A stretch of 64,000 bases of DNA from Drechslerella dactyloides (Eukaryota > Ascomycota > Orbiliomycetes > Orbiliales > Orbiliaceae). Where the stretch lies: contig JAGTWJ010000003.1 in NCBI GenBank assembly GCA_020064725.1, forward strand, positions 992,001-1,056,000, read 5' to 3'. Of this stretch, positions 11,258-21,943 are shown piece after piece (position 1 is the stretch's first letter; every line of letters starts with the position of its first letter). Position numbers and translations under genes: made by a program. The notes below the pieces were generated by a model that was not told where the DNA came from, did not search any database, and saw only the letters and a program-made list of their open reading frames with translations.

Positions 11258-12613
11258 ATCCGCCAGATTCTGGCCCGCCAGCGTTATGGGCGGACGATGG
11301 GCCCAGGGCAGGAACAGCTCATGCGCTTCCTCCGCCGCCGGCAAGGCACGAAGACCGCACCGGTGTCAGGAAGTCGACGAGGGGGGAATGCGGGTCTGCT
11401 CGATTCGGGCGACCGCGGCCAGAAACGATGCGGAAACAGGCAACAGATGCTCTTTCGAGTTAGAGGTCCACCTACTTTTCGCCTAGCTCTCGTCTTTCTG
11501 TCCGAATCCCACTGGAGACCCAGCGCAGAACAGCAACGCCAGCAGAAAGGCAGCAGCGGAAGGAGAGAGAAAGAAAGAAAGAGTAAAAGACGAAAGGAAA
11601 AAAAAGGAAGCAGCAGGAGCAAGCCTGCAGCCCGGCACGAAGAATGGGAAAGACGGCGATACGGAGTGAGAGGGCACGCAAAAAAAGGTCAAAGGGCAAG
11701 GCCAGGAGACGCACTAATATACTATCCCGAACGTTTTGAAGTCGTGGGGAACTAACCGATATGATATCAAAGGCCGAATGTTGAAAGAAAAACACCCAGC
11801 TGAAGCAGCAGCAGGAGCTGATAAAATATCCGATAACCAAAGCTAAGCAGCCCGTCTTGGTCCTCCCTCGTCCGGCCAGTCGAAACAAAGAGAGCAGTCC
11901 AGTCCAGGCTAGGGCCCGAGATGCAGGCCAGGCAGGACTCTGTCAGTCCGTGCCTATGTGTGGTGATCCTGGCGAGCCGTCTGGTAACAGCAGCCGAGAT
12001 GTGGGATGAGAGAGCGACGAGAGGAAAGGCGGGTCCCGTCGGCAGCCAGCCTGCAGCCCTGTGCGGAGGATAGCTGGAAAAGATACGGTTTCTCGCTAGA
12101 TGCCCTCGATGTATCTGTGTCGTACCTTCCTTTGGCGACGACCGATGCAGCAGGAGCGAGAGAGTCGAAGCTTTCGTCCGCCAATGGTCCGAGAGTCCAG
12201 CTAGCTGCTCTCGATCGATCGAGCCGGACGGTCCTCGAGAGTGCGAAATTCGGATCGATGGGGAAGTCTAGCAGCAGGGGAGCGCAGCAGGCCAGATCCA
12301 GAGAGAGCTCGAGAGCGGTCGAATGACGCCCGCTGTCAAATGCAGACGGTCTGTTGGTTCGTTGCAGGTTGGGCGCAGGTTGTATTATATAATGGCATCA
12401 GTAATGCGTACGTCAGTTTGGGGTATACGGCGACCCGGGATGGCAAGCTTGTCAGTGCTTTGCAAGATCTAGCCAACGGGCCGGCCTTGTCCAGCGCCTG
12501 CAAGCGATCGGGGCGGTCGGTAGGGCGGCTGTCGAACGAAGCTCAGCTGCAGACTCCTTTCCTTTTTCTCGTCCGGACGTTCGAGATCGATGGCGGTATG
12601 TGGGCGGGTGTTT

Positions 12614-12670
12614 GTGGTAATGGTGGTGGTATAATTGTGGTGGTGGTGGTGGCCAGTGGTGGTGGTGCGG
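12614..12670. repeat. GGT/TGG trinucleotide-rich tract
   Basis: Interrupted (TGG)n run within a G/T-rich segment. No coding support. Confidence 0.75.
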
Positions 12671-13247
12671 TTGTCCTTGCTGTCGGCGTCGTTCCCGTGA
12701 CCGTCCGAGCTGATGTGGTGGGCAGGTACCTTAAGGCCTTTTGCGTTCTCGAGCTGCGTCGACCGGTCGAATTGAAATAGACGTCAATGCTGCTGCTGAC
12801 GGGGTCGGCCCCCCTCCCTTGGTGTCGGCTGGGTGTGTATAAATAAGTGAGGCCGGATCTATAGATAGCTGGCGAGGTCCGAGTCAAATCGCCCTCGAGG
12901 GCGTCCGGGTGGTTCTTTCGAGAAGTTTAAAGCGCTCCTGGTGACAGAGCAGCAAAGCCGACTAACTCGAGTCGGCCGCGGGTTCCCCTTTAAACGAAGC
13001 AATCAGCCGAGCAGCAGCAGCAGACTTGGACTTATTTCAATTCTTGTCAGCAAGCAAGCAGACAAGCATTATCATCCATTACATTGGCACGGGACGGCGT
13101 AGTGTGTGTATATACACACTAGTCCGCTGGTACTAGCTAGTAGTATGTAACCTACGTACGTACTCCTTCCCTCAGGATATGTCATATGTGTGTATAGTGT
13201 ACGTAAGTACGGAGTAGGATTAGAGACAACGACCGAGTGGAGAGGCA

Positions 13248-13277
13248 GGAGTATAGCATATCCGTATGCTATACTCC
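13248..13277. other. Perfect 13-bp hairpin with TCCG loop
   Basis: Arms GGAGTATAGCATA (13248-13260) and TATGCTATACTCC (13265-13277) are exact reverse complements separated by TCCG. In a plus-strand RNA the loop is UCCG, a UNCG-type tetraloop, although closed by A-U instead of the usual C-G. The function is unknown. Confidence 0.85.
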
Positions 13278-13311
13278 CATATCCATATACAAATACTGCG
13301 CCGGAGCATGC

Positions 13312-13330
13312 CAGCAGCAGCAGCAGCAGC
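13312..13330. repeat. (CAG)6 microsatellite
   Basis: Six CAG units plus a partial unit in the gene-poor region; no supported coding frame. Confidence 0.85.
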
Positions 13331-13573
13331 AAAGCTCCACCGACGGATACGAAGCACAGAATGCGATCGTTTCGAGCTCGATCAGTGTGTGCACCTGCAC
13401 CGTCGACATATCTGTCGAGGTTCTGCATGCACGTCCGCACCAAGAAAAGTATGCACTCCGCCTGCACGCAAGTTAATTGTAGGTATTTGTGGGTACGGCC
13501 TCGTATGTACAGGTATCCTGACAGCTAGCGAATGCGAAAATCGCCTCTCGACCTTCTTGTTCCTGTCTGAATT

Positions 13574-14325
13574 TGTTCCTGTTCCTGTTCCTGCCCCTGC
13601 CCGTTCGACGCGGGCTAGGCTGGCTGTTCCTGTGCCTGGACTAGTCCGCTCGTGTGTTTCACCAATCCTCCGTACGATACATCTACAAGCAGCACGATTG
13701 TCCGCATTTTCGGATTTTTCCCTTTCGGATTCTTTTCTTTTTCTGGCTGTATTCCTGCTCGTCTCGTCCGTTTATTCTTCCTGTTCCTCGCCATTTTAAA
13801 AGTTGCAAGTTGCTGTGACCAGCTCCCTGCCGGTCTCAGGAATGGATGCCCACGCCGGATGAGTATACATGTAACACCGTTACAGAACGTCAACTGGTTG
13901 CAGGCTGCCTTTGCACTCATTACTTTTAAAATTTCGCTCTCGTCTTGCTGACATGCTGCTCTCTCTCTTGACCACCCGTGGATTAAAGTTCCGTCTTATG
14001 GTTATCTGAGATATTATCCATCCATCCATCCACCCATCCGTATGCGTCCAGCGGGGCGGGGGGTAAGGGGACATGAACATGCCCAGGCAAATGAACGGGT
14101 CGTGGATAATTAATGTGAGAAACACACGTCGTCCAGTCACTTTTGTGAATTCCCCTCAGGTTACGAAGTATACTTTGTACGGGGGCCCCACGTAGCGCTG
14201 GCTGGGATCACACCGCAAATTTTAAACGGAAGGGAGAGACGGACAAACATGTCAACAGCTGTCGGCCGGAAACCCGTCCAACTGGCTCGCTCCTGTCTCT
14301 GTTTCTGTTTCTGTTCCTGTGCCTG
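13574..14325. repeat. Dispersed TTCCTG/CTGTTT and ATCC short tandem repeats
   Basis: TTCCTG-type repeats at about 13574-13602, (ATCC)n at about 14015-14040 and CTGTTT/CTGTTC repeats at about 14291-14325. The sequence between them is unique and has no recognisable gene. Confidence 0.65.
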
Positions 14326-14550
14326 ACGATTCGATGCACGTAATCAACCGGACGGACATCCGTACGAACGGTACTGTTCCTGACCCAGCCGCGCCGGCCG
14401 CCTCGACTGGACCGTACTAGTACTGTGACAGGACGTGCGTGCTGTACTGTACTTTGATGAACCCCGCCTGCATATGTTCTCCTGGTGCATGCGCAACGTC
14501 ACCTTTGCATCCACTGTCCCCGCTGCACAAGTTAGCTGGCTCCACCAGCT

Positions 14551-14575
14551 GGTCAGGTCAGGTCAGGTCAGGTCA
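14551..14575. repeat. (GGTCA)5 pentanucleotide repeat
   Basis: Five consecutive GGTCA units, preceded by CCACCAGCT. A 15-base T run follows at about 14655-14669, (CAC)n at 14861-14882 and (AATG)n at 14974-14993. Confidence 0.85.
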
Positions 14576-16725
14576 GAGTGGCCCTTGGCTGGCCGCTACT
14601 TACCGATCTATACAACCGCGTGTTAAGGTTGGCTGGTGTACTTATAAGAGTGTATTTTTTTTTTTTTTTGCAACTTTGATTCCTCGGATGCAGGAGCTAT
14701 TCAGAATATTCAATGTTGGGTTTCCCAGAAGAGAAAGCTGAGTGGCAGAACGCAGGGACACGACCGTATACGCCTTCGCAAAACTTGTAGCTACTTCGAG
14801 CCGGCTGGGCCAAATCGTCAACTGCAGGCGAGCTGTGGCGTCCAACACTGCGCCAGCTCACACCACCACCACCACCACCACCGTTATCACGCCTCACATG
14901 TAGCAGGTATATATAAATCCACACAACTAAGTAGTGCTAGCGAGACTCCGCGATATGATATAACAATAAAATTGATGAATGAATGAATGAATGGCCCCTC
15001 TCTGCCTCCAACCTTGTTACCGTTTCCAATCGCCGTTTCATTCGAATTTAATATTATAATCTTCGATACATTTATATTTAATATCCGTCACGTCAGATCT
15101 CTCAAGTTTCATCCTCTTGGCCTGCTGCAAACGGCGGATTCCACCAGTTTGTTCCGCCGTCGTAAACACGGTGCCACAACAGACCTCAGGCGGCAGCCAC
15201 ACTCCCACTACATTCCGTTAACACCGAGGCTCAAAATATCAATCCACTAACGAACCCAAGTGCTACTTAGTCTGGTAGCAATTAACAACCACCAACCCAA
15301 CCAACTATTGCAACTGCTAACCGCAGCGGATGCATGTAATGCACGAATGGCTCTGTGTGTGTAGGTTTGTCGGAAGGTTAATTGTATTTACAATTGTGTG
15401 CACTCCTGATCGAATCTAAATTCGAAAGGCGGCGCGCCTGCATATGTTGGTAAAACCAGCTAGTGTACCAATCTACTTGGTTGCAGACAACGAATGTTCC
15501 GTGTCGGAATTATACGTATGTATGTACTGTACGCGTAAGGAGCTAGCGAGTATAGTATACTAGCATAGTCTCCGTGAGTCTCCTTCATGGACGGGCGTCG
15601 CGTAGTTGCGTCCCTGGTTTTAGCCGTGATTGCTCGTGTGCAGGCGTGATTGCGCCGCGGGCGCCTGTCCGATACCATATACGTATACATACGTTCCAAT
15701 CGAGCGGGATAGCAAAAATTAAAACGGTAAGACGTGAATAAGGGGAGTAAGTTCCGTGCAATTGCTCGAGGGGGCTAGTTGACTAGTCGTACTATGCCAT
15801 GCATGGCAGAGATGCAAGTTATAAAATGCCGATTGGGTTCGAAGGATTAAATTCCGCGCCCGAGCGCCGGCTCATGTTGCCTGTCTGCAATTCTGGAGGC
15901 GTGCCGATGATATACATGACACGAGCATCGCATTAGTCATTTATCACTCCATGGATACCGGATCCATGATGTTACAAAGGTGTGATCGGAATTGAGTCTT
16001 GGTCACGTCCTTCGGTACCTATACAACGGGTCCGCAAATTGGGCTAAATGATATTAGATCTAACCCGTATACGGTACGTATTAGCTACATTAGGACTTCC
16101 CATTGATCAGATTGATACCTGCACATATGCTAGTACAATGTGACAACTTCGTTATAGGTTTCAAATTCCAATGTAATGATATGTAACCGCGAATGTCCGC
16201 CTCTTCACGATTGCTGCAGTAGCGTCTGGCTAGCTACTGCGCATGGGCATGCGCCTGCGTATATCCTACATATCAATCTGGTGATATGATATGAAATATC
16301 GACTGTAAGTAAGTACTTAAGTCCGTTAACTAGCTAATAGACCTGCCTATCAACCCCAGCGAATCCACGGGTAACCATGTCCGTCCTCGCCATCGGAAAC
16401 CGGCAAGCACTTGGCTTCCAAGTTAGTCTATACCGCTATAAAAATGACCTCATGTGCCATTGTATACTATTTATATATATATACTTAGATACCAGCTGCG
16501 CAGTGCACTTCGGCTTTATCACGCAGCTGCGTCGGCCGTACGTGCAGCGCAGCCACGATACCACCTCTGCCCGCGTATCGGGAAGTTTCAAGATTATTGC
16601 GATGTCACGTCAGCGTATACTTCTCGACCGCTCCGCCCATGAATATACAGGCGGTGTACCTTCTGTATAAAGTGAGATACAAGTCTACACGTGCGTGGAG
16701 GTAAGGATGCATGTATACATCGATA

Positions 16726-16745
16726 CGAGGACCGGCCGGTCCTCG
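16726..16745. repeat. Perfect 20-bp palindrome
   Basis: CGAGGACCGG followed directly by its reverse complement CCGGTCCTCG. A site of this length could be a cruciform or a dimeric binding site; no neighbour indicates which. Confidence 0.85.
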
Positions 16746-17804
16746 CATGTAGGCTTTTACAAATAACTCCACATGCGCCCTCCGTTTCAAGAAGCGTATC
16801 CCGAACGGTATATCCTCCATTCGATTCGAATTCACGCATCGCATATATGTACATGTGTATGTAGGGAACTTACCATGAACTGCACAGCCCAGCTGCATGC
16901 TTGTATGCATGCACGCACGCCGGACCGATCCAGCAACGTTGTGAGGGTATTATTCCAACTTGAACTTTATCTAAACTCCGAAATCCGCAGGGAAGCACCA
17001 GCCACCGTACCAGCCGTGCACGTTCAGAGCGGTACTGTACCTGTCGTATATAGTAGCTAAGTACTTAGTAGGTATGTATGGATCGCTGATGGGCAGCTGG
17101 CAGGAGTAGACACCAATGTGGCCGTGGATTGACGGAACGTTGGAGTGCTTTAGATCTCGTAGGACAGGATGTGTGAGATCGGGCAATCCCGATATCTGGG
17201 AGAAGCGGAGGATTATATTGGCGGTATGTATGTAGATGTAGCGTACGCGTACTAGTACATGTATACATAGGTCGACGTCGCGAGTTTATCGCTACGCATA
17301 TGGCGAAAAGCTAAGCTGATCGATCGCTTGGATCATTGTCGTGCCATCTCCAACGGTGTTGCAAGCGCGACATCTATTGTATCGGTCGAATTTCTCGAGT
17401 TGATTGGGAGAGCGTGCGTACAATAGGAGCCGTCCGTCGTAGTCATTGTGCTGTGTAGACACAATTGGCGAAGACACGGAGACTTGCGACAATGGCCAGC
17501 TAATCTGCTCGTCGTGCTCTCTCGCTGTTGTCGAGTCTTGTGCGTCGGACGTCGACGCGGTGAACTTGCAGCTTCGCCAAGATGCGGCTCCCATGCGTGC
17601 GCAACTTTGCGTTGTAACCCAGCCGAAAAATTTCAAGCTTCTGCGACACTGCAGCCAACCTACCAATTTTTTTTTACTTTTGCTTCAAACGTACCACGAT
17701 CACTATCCGTCGCCGCGGCCAGTCGCACCACCGATCGCATTCCCATACGACTCGCATCTCCCTCGCCGTTTCTCCGGTCGCTCGGTCGCCTTCCCGCCTG
17801 CACA

Positions 17805-19175
17805 ATGGTCTCCTTCTCCTGCGAGGTGCGTCCCTCCCTTCCTTAATGCCCGTGTCGTCTCGCCGCATAGCATAACTCGCGAGCTAACCAGCCACTGCAA
17901 TCGTCCATCTACCAGGCCTGCAACGAGACCCTCGCGAAAAAGAAACTCGACCAGCATCGCGGCCGCTGCCGGCAGGCTGTGTTCACATGCCTTGACTGCA
18001 ATAATACCTTCCCGGGAACCTCATACCGCGAGCATACGGTGCGTCTCCTACATGCATGCATGCGCATGCTTGCTACGACATGGCGATATCGCGACGGTTG
18101 CTGATCTCTTGTTTGTTTGTTTGTTCTACAGTCTTGCATATCCGAAGCTCAGAAGTACGAGCGGACGGTCTACAGGGGCGAAAAGAAGAAGGGGAAGGGA
18201 AAGCAGAATGGTGGACCGACGGTTAACGGCGCGACGGAGGCGACTGCTGTCGCCGAACCTGCGGTTATCAGCGACGACAAGGCCGAGGAGGTCGCACCGG
18301 TGATAGTGGAAGAGCCAACGCCGGAGGGTGTGAAGGAGGAGGCTAAAGAGAAGAAAGAGAAGAAAAAGGACAAGAAAGACAAGAAGGATAAGAAGGACAA
18401 GAAAGCGAAGAAAGCCAAGGCCGAAGACGATACCACTCCCGTCGATGAGCCGGAGGAGGATACCGCCCCGGCGCAGGAAGCTGTCGCCGCGGAAGAGGAA
18501 GCCCCTTCGACCAACGGAACTCCGCAAAAAGAATCCAAGAAGCGCAAGAGAGACGACGAGACAAAAGACGACGAACCCAAGCAGGATGAACCCGTGCAGC
18601 CTGCACCATCAAACTCGGACTCCCTCGAGGCTCAAGCCGACTTCATCTCCTTCGGCGACCTGGACGACAAGCCCAAGCTCCAGGAACGAAAGAGACCCAA
18701 GACCGAGAAGGAAATCGAGCGCGACGAGCGCCGCAAGCGCGCGAAAACAAACTACGACGACACCTTCAAGAAGCTGCGAAGCGCGCTCACAGCCCGCTAC
18801 GAGGACCCCAAGACCACCGAAGCGCCGGTCGACAGCTTCAAGAACGGCAGCCGGAAAGGTGGGCCCCTCAACAAAGTCAAGTGCGTGGTCAGAGACATCA
18901 TGCAAGACCCCGCCGTGCAGACCCTCTCGCCCAAGGAGGCCAAGCACCTGAAGAACCGCCTGCGGAAAGAAGAGCGCAAGAAGCGGCTGCTGGCCGCGAA
19001 CAAGAAACGCAAGGAGGCGCGGAAGCAGGAGAAGAAGTCGCCGTACGCGCTGAAGAGCAAGATGACCAAGCTGGAGCAGCGGATCGAGAAGGACAAGCGG
19101 AAGATGGAGAAGCTGGAGCAGCAGGTCGAGAAGATGAAGATGGCGTCTGCATCTGCGAAAGCCGCGAAGGAGTAG
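17805..19175 (+). CDS. LYAR-type C2HC zinc-finger nucleolar protein
   Basis: Predicted nucleolar protein; LYAR-family members associate with rRNA transcription and ribosome biogenesis. Exons: 17805-17825, 17916-18038, 18132-19175, giving 395 aa. Residues 1 to about 52 carry two Cys-rich motifs of the LYAR zinc finger: CEACNETLAKKKLDQH with a following Cys, then FTCLDCNNTF and YREHTSC. The short first exon MVSFSCE is the conserved family start. Residues about 95-140 contain acidic stretches and a Lys/Asp repeat (KKDKKDKKDKK). The C-terminal third has the conserved KVKCVVRDIM and a Lys/Arg-rich coiled coil, typical of nucleolar localisation. The gene is divergent from the RhoGAP but 8 kb away. 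The family call is strong; the exact role in this organism is inferred. Confidence 0.92.
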
Positions 19176-19939
19176 ACGAGGGCACCCGAGTGCCAGCAGT
19201 GACGGGTCCGCGGAGGGTCGGCTACCCGTCTTGTATTTGTACTATAGCTAGCATTTCCGTATTCCTTGTATACTAGTATTTCCTCGAGATCTATATTCCA
19301 CGCCTCTCCGGAGGCCCGGACCGACCGACTGGAGCTTCGGCAGCTTGCAATCAAGCGTCCTGTCCATCTTACCGAGCATCGACTCCAAGCAATACGACCC
19401 TTGTCCGCGAGCCTTCTGTCGTGCAACGTGCTGGGTCCGTGGAGTCTGGGGTGTGGGGACGACCGGGGTTCGCATTGGGCAAAGTGGCCGCGACCCAGCT
19501 CCGTCATCGGAGGATGCCATCGCCCAATTGCTGACCGGCGAAGACGAATTGATCAGCCCCGGAAGAATGATTCAATTTGCCTCAAGGAGAGCTGGAACTC
19601 CGAAAGTCAGTTTCGAGGGCGCCAGCCGAGCTGATTGGCCGTCTCGCCGGCGTATTTAAGCGTCGCACGGCGACGGTTCGGCGATTCTCTTCCCTCTTCA
19701 GGCCATCTTTCGCCGTTGGAAAATTTATTGCTACGTAGCGCTGCGCTGTTGGATTTCTGTTCTCACTTGCGTGCGTTACTTCTCGAGCTCCAGATCAGTC
19801 TTAATCGGATCAGGGTCAATTCTTGTCGGACAAAAACTTCAAACACTCAAACAACCAGCAGACGGTCACTACTTCACCCGTCAGTATCGATACGTTCATT
19901 CGGGAAGCTATCAGATTACCCCTCGAAGCTATTCACAAG
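19176..19939. other. Intergenic: LYAR-type trailer and aminotransferase promoter
   Basis: No gene supported. The right part contains the promoter elements listed separately at 19634-19659. The frames open here have no family signature. Confidence 0.55.
19634..19659 (+). promoter_or_regulatory. CCAAT box (inverted) and TATA-like element of the aminotransferase gene
   Basis: CTGATTGG (an inverted CCAATCAG, the preferred context for the CCAAT-binding complex) lies at 19631-19638. TATTTAA follows at 19653-19659, about 280 nt before the start codon. The position suits a core promoter with a leader of roughly 250 nt. This is inferred from sequence only. Confidence 0.45.
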
Positions 19940-21539
19940 ATGACCTGGCCGCCGGAACCCACTTCAGAGTTCGGTAAGCTTGCTGCTGCGTCGCTTGGCG
20001 AGAAACTTGCTAACAGCTTCTCTGCGCAGAATGGGACAAAATCGGCTTCAAGATCACTGAGGGTATGGCTCCCAAGACCCGGGAAATTTAATTTGACAGC
20101 TTCAAAGGCAGTTGCTGATATATGCTGCAGTCGCCGGTCATGTCGAGGCCCACTACAGCAGAAAGGAAGGCAAATGGACCGAGCCTGAATGGATCACGGA
20201 CCCGTACATCAAAATCCACGGACTGGCTCCTGGAATGAACTACGGTAACCGCCCCCAAGGTCGCATTCACTCGTTCAACAGCTCTGCTAACATCAGAAAC
20301 AGGGCAGCAATGTTACGAAGGACTCAAAGGTATCTATCTATCGATCCGCTGCTGCCGTCAAGTCGCCTGACACATCGCTAATTCGCAATCTCACCCTCTA
20401 GCCTTCCGTCAGAAGGACGGTCAGATCCGCATCTTCAGACCAGACCAGAACGCCAACCGCATGCGGCACTCCGCCTCCTTCATCTGCCTCCCTGAACCCC
20501 CGGTCGAACTCTTCCTCAAATGCTGTCATCTGGCTGTCGCCGGCAACGCCGCCTACGTCCCACCTTACGGCCTCGGCGCGGGCATGTACGTTCGCCCGCT
20601 GCTCTTCGCCACCGGCGAGCAGCTTGGCCTGAACCCACCGACGGACCGATACACGCTCTTCGTCTACGTTATCCCCACAGGCGTCTACCACGGAACCCAC
20701 CCAATCGACGCCCTCATCCTCGACGACTTTGACAGAGCGGCGCCGCAGGGTACCGGTAGCGCAAAGGTCGGCGGCAACTACGCACCGGTCTTCAAGCATG
20801 CGGAGAAGGCCAAGGCGCAGGGTTACGGGATAACGTTGCACCTCGACGCCAAGATAAGTGTCCCAGGCGGTAGAGACGGTGATATGATAATAATACAGTG
20901 GTTGGGGCGATAAAGCTGACGGTCTCAGCACACTAGGACGTACATCGAGGAGTTCAGCACCTCCGGATTCATCGGGATGATCCACGCGAACGAGGGGACG
21001 GGACAGAAGGCGAAGGTTGTGGTTCCACAGAGCAACAGCGTGATCAGCAGTGTCACTGTGAACAGCTGCATGGACATCGCAAAGAGCTTTGGGTGGGAGG
21101 TTGAGTTCCGGCCTGTGAGTAGCACCGATCTCGCCACCGTCGGCCACCCGGTCGGCCGGAGTGACCGCAAGTTTCTAACCAGTCGCACACGCAGGTCCTC
21201 TACGACGAGCTGGCGACTTTTGACGAGGTTGTCGCAGCGGGTACCGCGGCCGCCCTGGTCCCGATCAAGAGTATATCACAGCACAGCAAGAATGTAAAGT
21301 TCGAGTATCTCAAGGGCGACGAGCCGGGGTAAGTCTGAACAGGTCCGGGCCGGACCGCCCTCTTCCATTAGCATTGAGACTGTCCGACTGACGCCGTGTG
21401 ATGAACAAACAGTCCTATGATGCAGGAGCTCATCAGAGTGTTCAAGGGTATTCAGCAAGGGAACGAGCCGGATACATTTGACTGGTGCCAGCTGGTGACG
21501 GATCCGAAGGCCGTGACCAACGGCGTCGGGAAACATTAG
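19940..21539 (+). CDS. Branched-chain amino-acid aminotransferase (class IV, PLP)
   Basis: Transfers the amino group between Leu/Ile/Val and 2-oxoglutarate, the last step of their synthesis or first step of their breakdown. Exons: 19940-19973, 20030-20062, 20131-20244, 20303-20329, 20402-20853, 20932-21114, 21195-21328, 21413-21539, giving 367 aa. Signatures: GMNYGQQCYEGLKAFR, RPDQNANRM, YVRPLLFATG, the PLP lysine in SAKVGGNYAP (Lys191), the TRTYIEEFSTSGF motif and GTAAALVPI. Seven of the eight exons join by normal splicing in a consistent phase. The intron after LDAK starts AT (ATAAGT at 20854). It gives the family sequence only if it ends at AC (20931) or at AG (20928, adding one His). Unspliced, the frame stops at 20911-20913. 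No clear mitochondrial presequence is seen. Fungi often have several paralogues, so no symbol is assigned. Confidence 0.9.
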
Positions 21540-21943
21540 TTCTCTAACCCCCTCCATCCTTGCGCTGGGCGATTGATTGGTTTCTTTGGTGTATGTGTAT
21601 GATATGATCTTAGACGGTTGCGTGACCGGTGTTTTTTCGGCGTAGAATAGAGGAAAGGATATTCCGAAGAGAACTCCCGTAGTCTGTATCGCTTTCGCAG
21701 ATGGCCCCGCCGACAAGCTAGATTACGAGTCCTGCCAGCGCGTCGTGCATTTGTCCTGCCTGGAATACTTTACGTTCGTGATTGTCCTTCCCCTTCCGCG
21801 AGGCGTGGTGATTTTTGCGTTGTATAAAACTCGGCTGCGCTTCTGCCGCTCGTCTGTTCGTTCGTTCGTTTCCTCATCTCTCCATCCACCACTCTTCTTC
21901 TTCGGATCCTCGCAAACATCTTCATACGTACATACACCCCACC
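21540..21943. other. Intergenic: aminotransferase trailer and BET2 promoter
   Basis: 404 bases without a gene. It holds a TATAAA element (separate entry) and a CT-rich leader before BET2. Confidence 0.6.
21823..21828 (+). promoter_or_regulatory. TATA box of BET2
   Basis: TATAAA 116 nt upstream of the BET2 start codon, followed by a pyrimidine-rich leader (CGTTCGTTCGTT, CACCACTCTTCTTCTTC). Position and context fit a core promoter. Inferred. Confidence 0.5.

Larger units (their letters stand above)
9720..17804. other. 8.1 kb gene-poor, repeat-rich region between divergent RhoGAP and LYAR-type genes
   Basis: No ORF here has a recognisable domain or a plausible splice structure. The longest (10620-11486 and 10934-11755) are translations of GCAG/GGCA and purine-rich repeats. 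The left part (9720-12800) is GC-rich with many short tandem repeats. The right part (13000-17300) is AT-richer and dense in CATGCATG, TACGTACG, TATATA and GATCGATC steps. It probably includes promoters and leaders of both flanking genes and possibly noncoding transcripts, but nothing in the sequence proves transcription. Confidence 0.6.

Noticed and set aside
10085..11755. Long overlapping plus-strand ORFs (201, 288 and 273 codons)
   Set aside because: They are read-throughs of GGCA, ACAAGCACGCAG and purine-rich repeats in several frames. Composition is Arg/Gly/Gln/Lys, with no domain, no splice partners and no start context.
15830..15850. GGGTTCGAAGGA, resembling a tRNA B box
   Set aside because: The final CC of the B box is missing and no A box or acceptor stem pairs around it. 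No tRNA could be supported anywhere in the window, though a tRNAscan run would be decisive.
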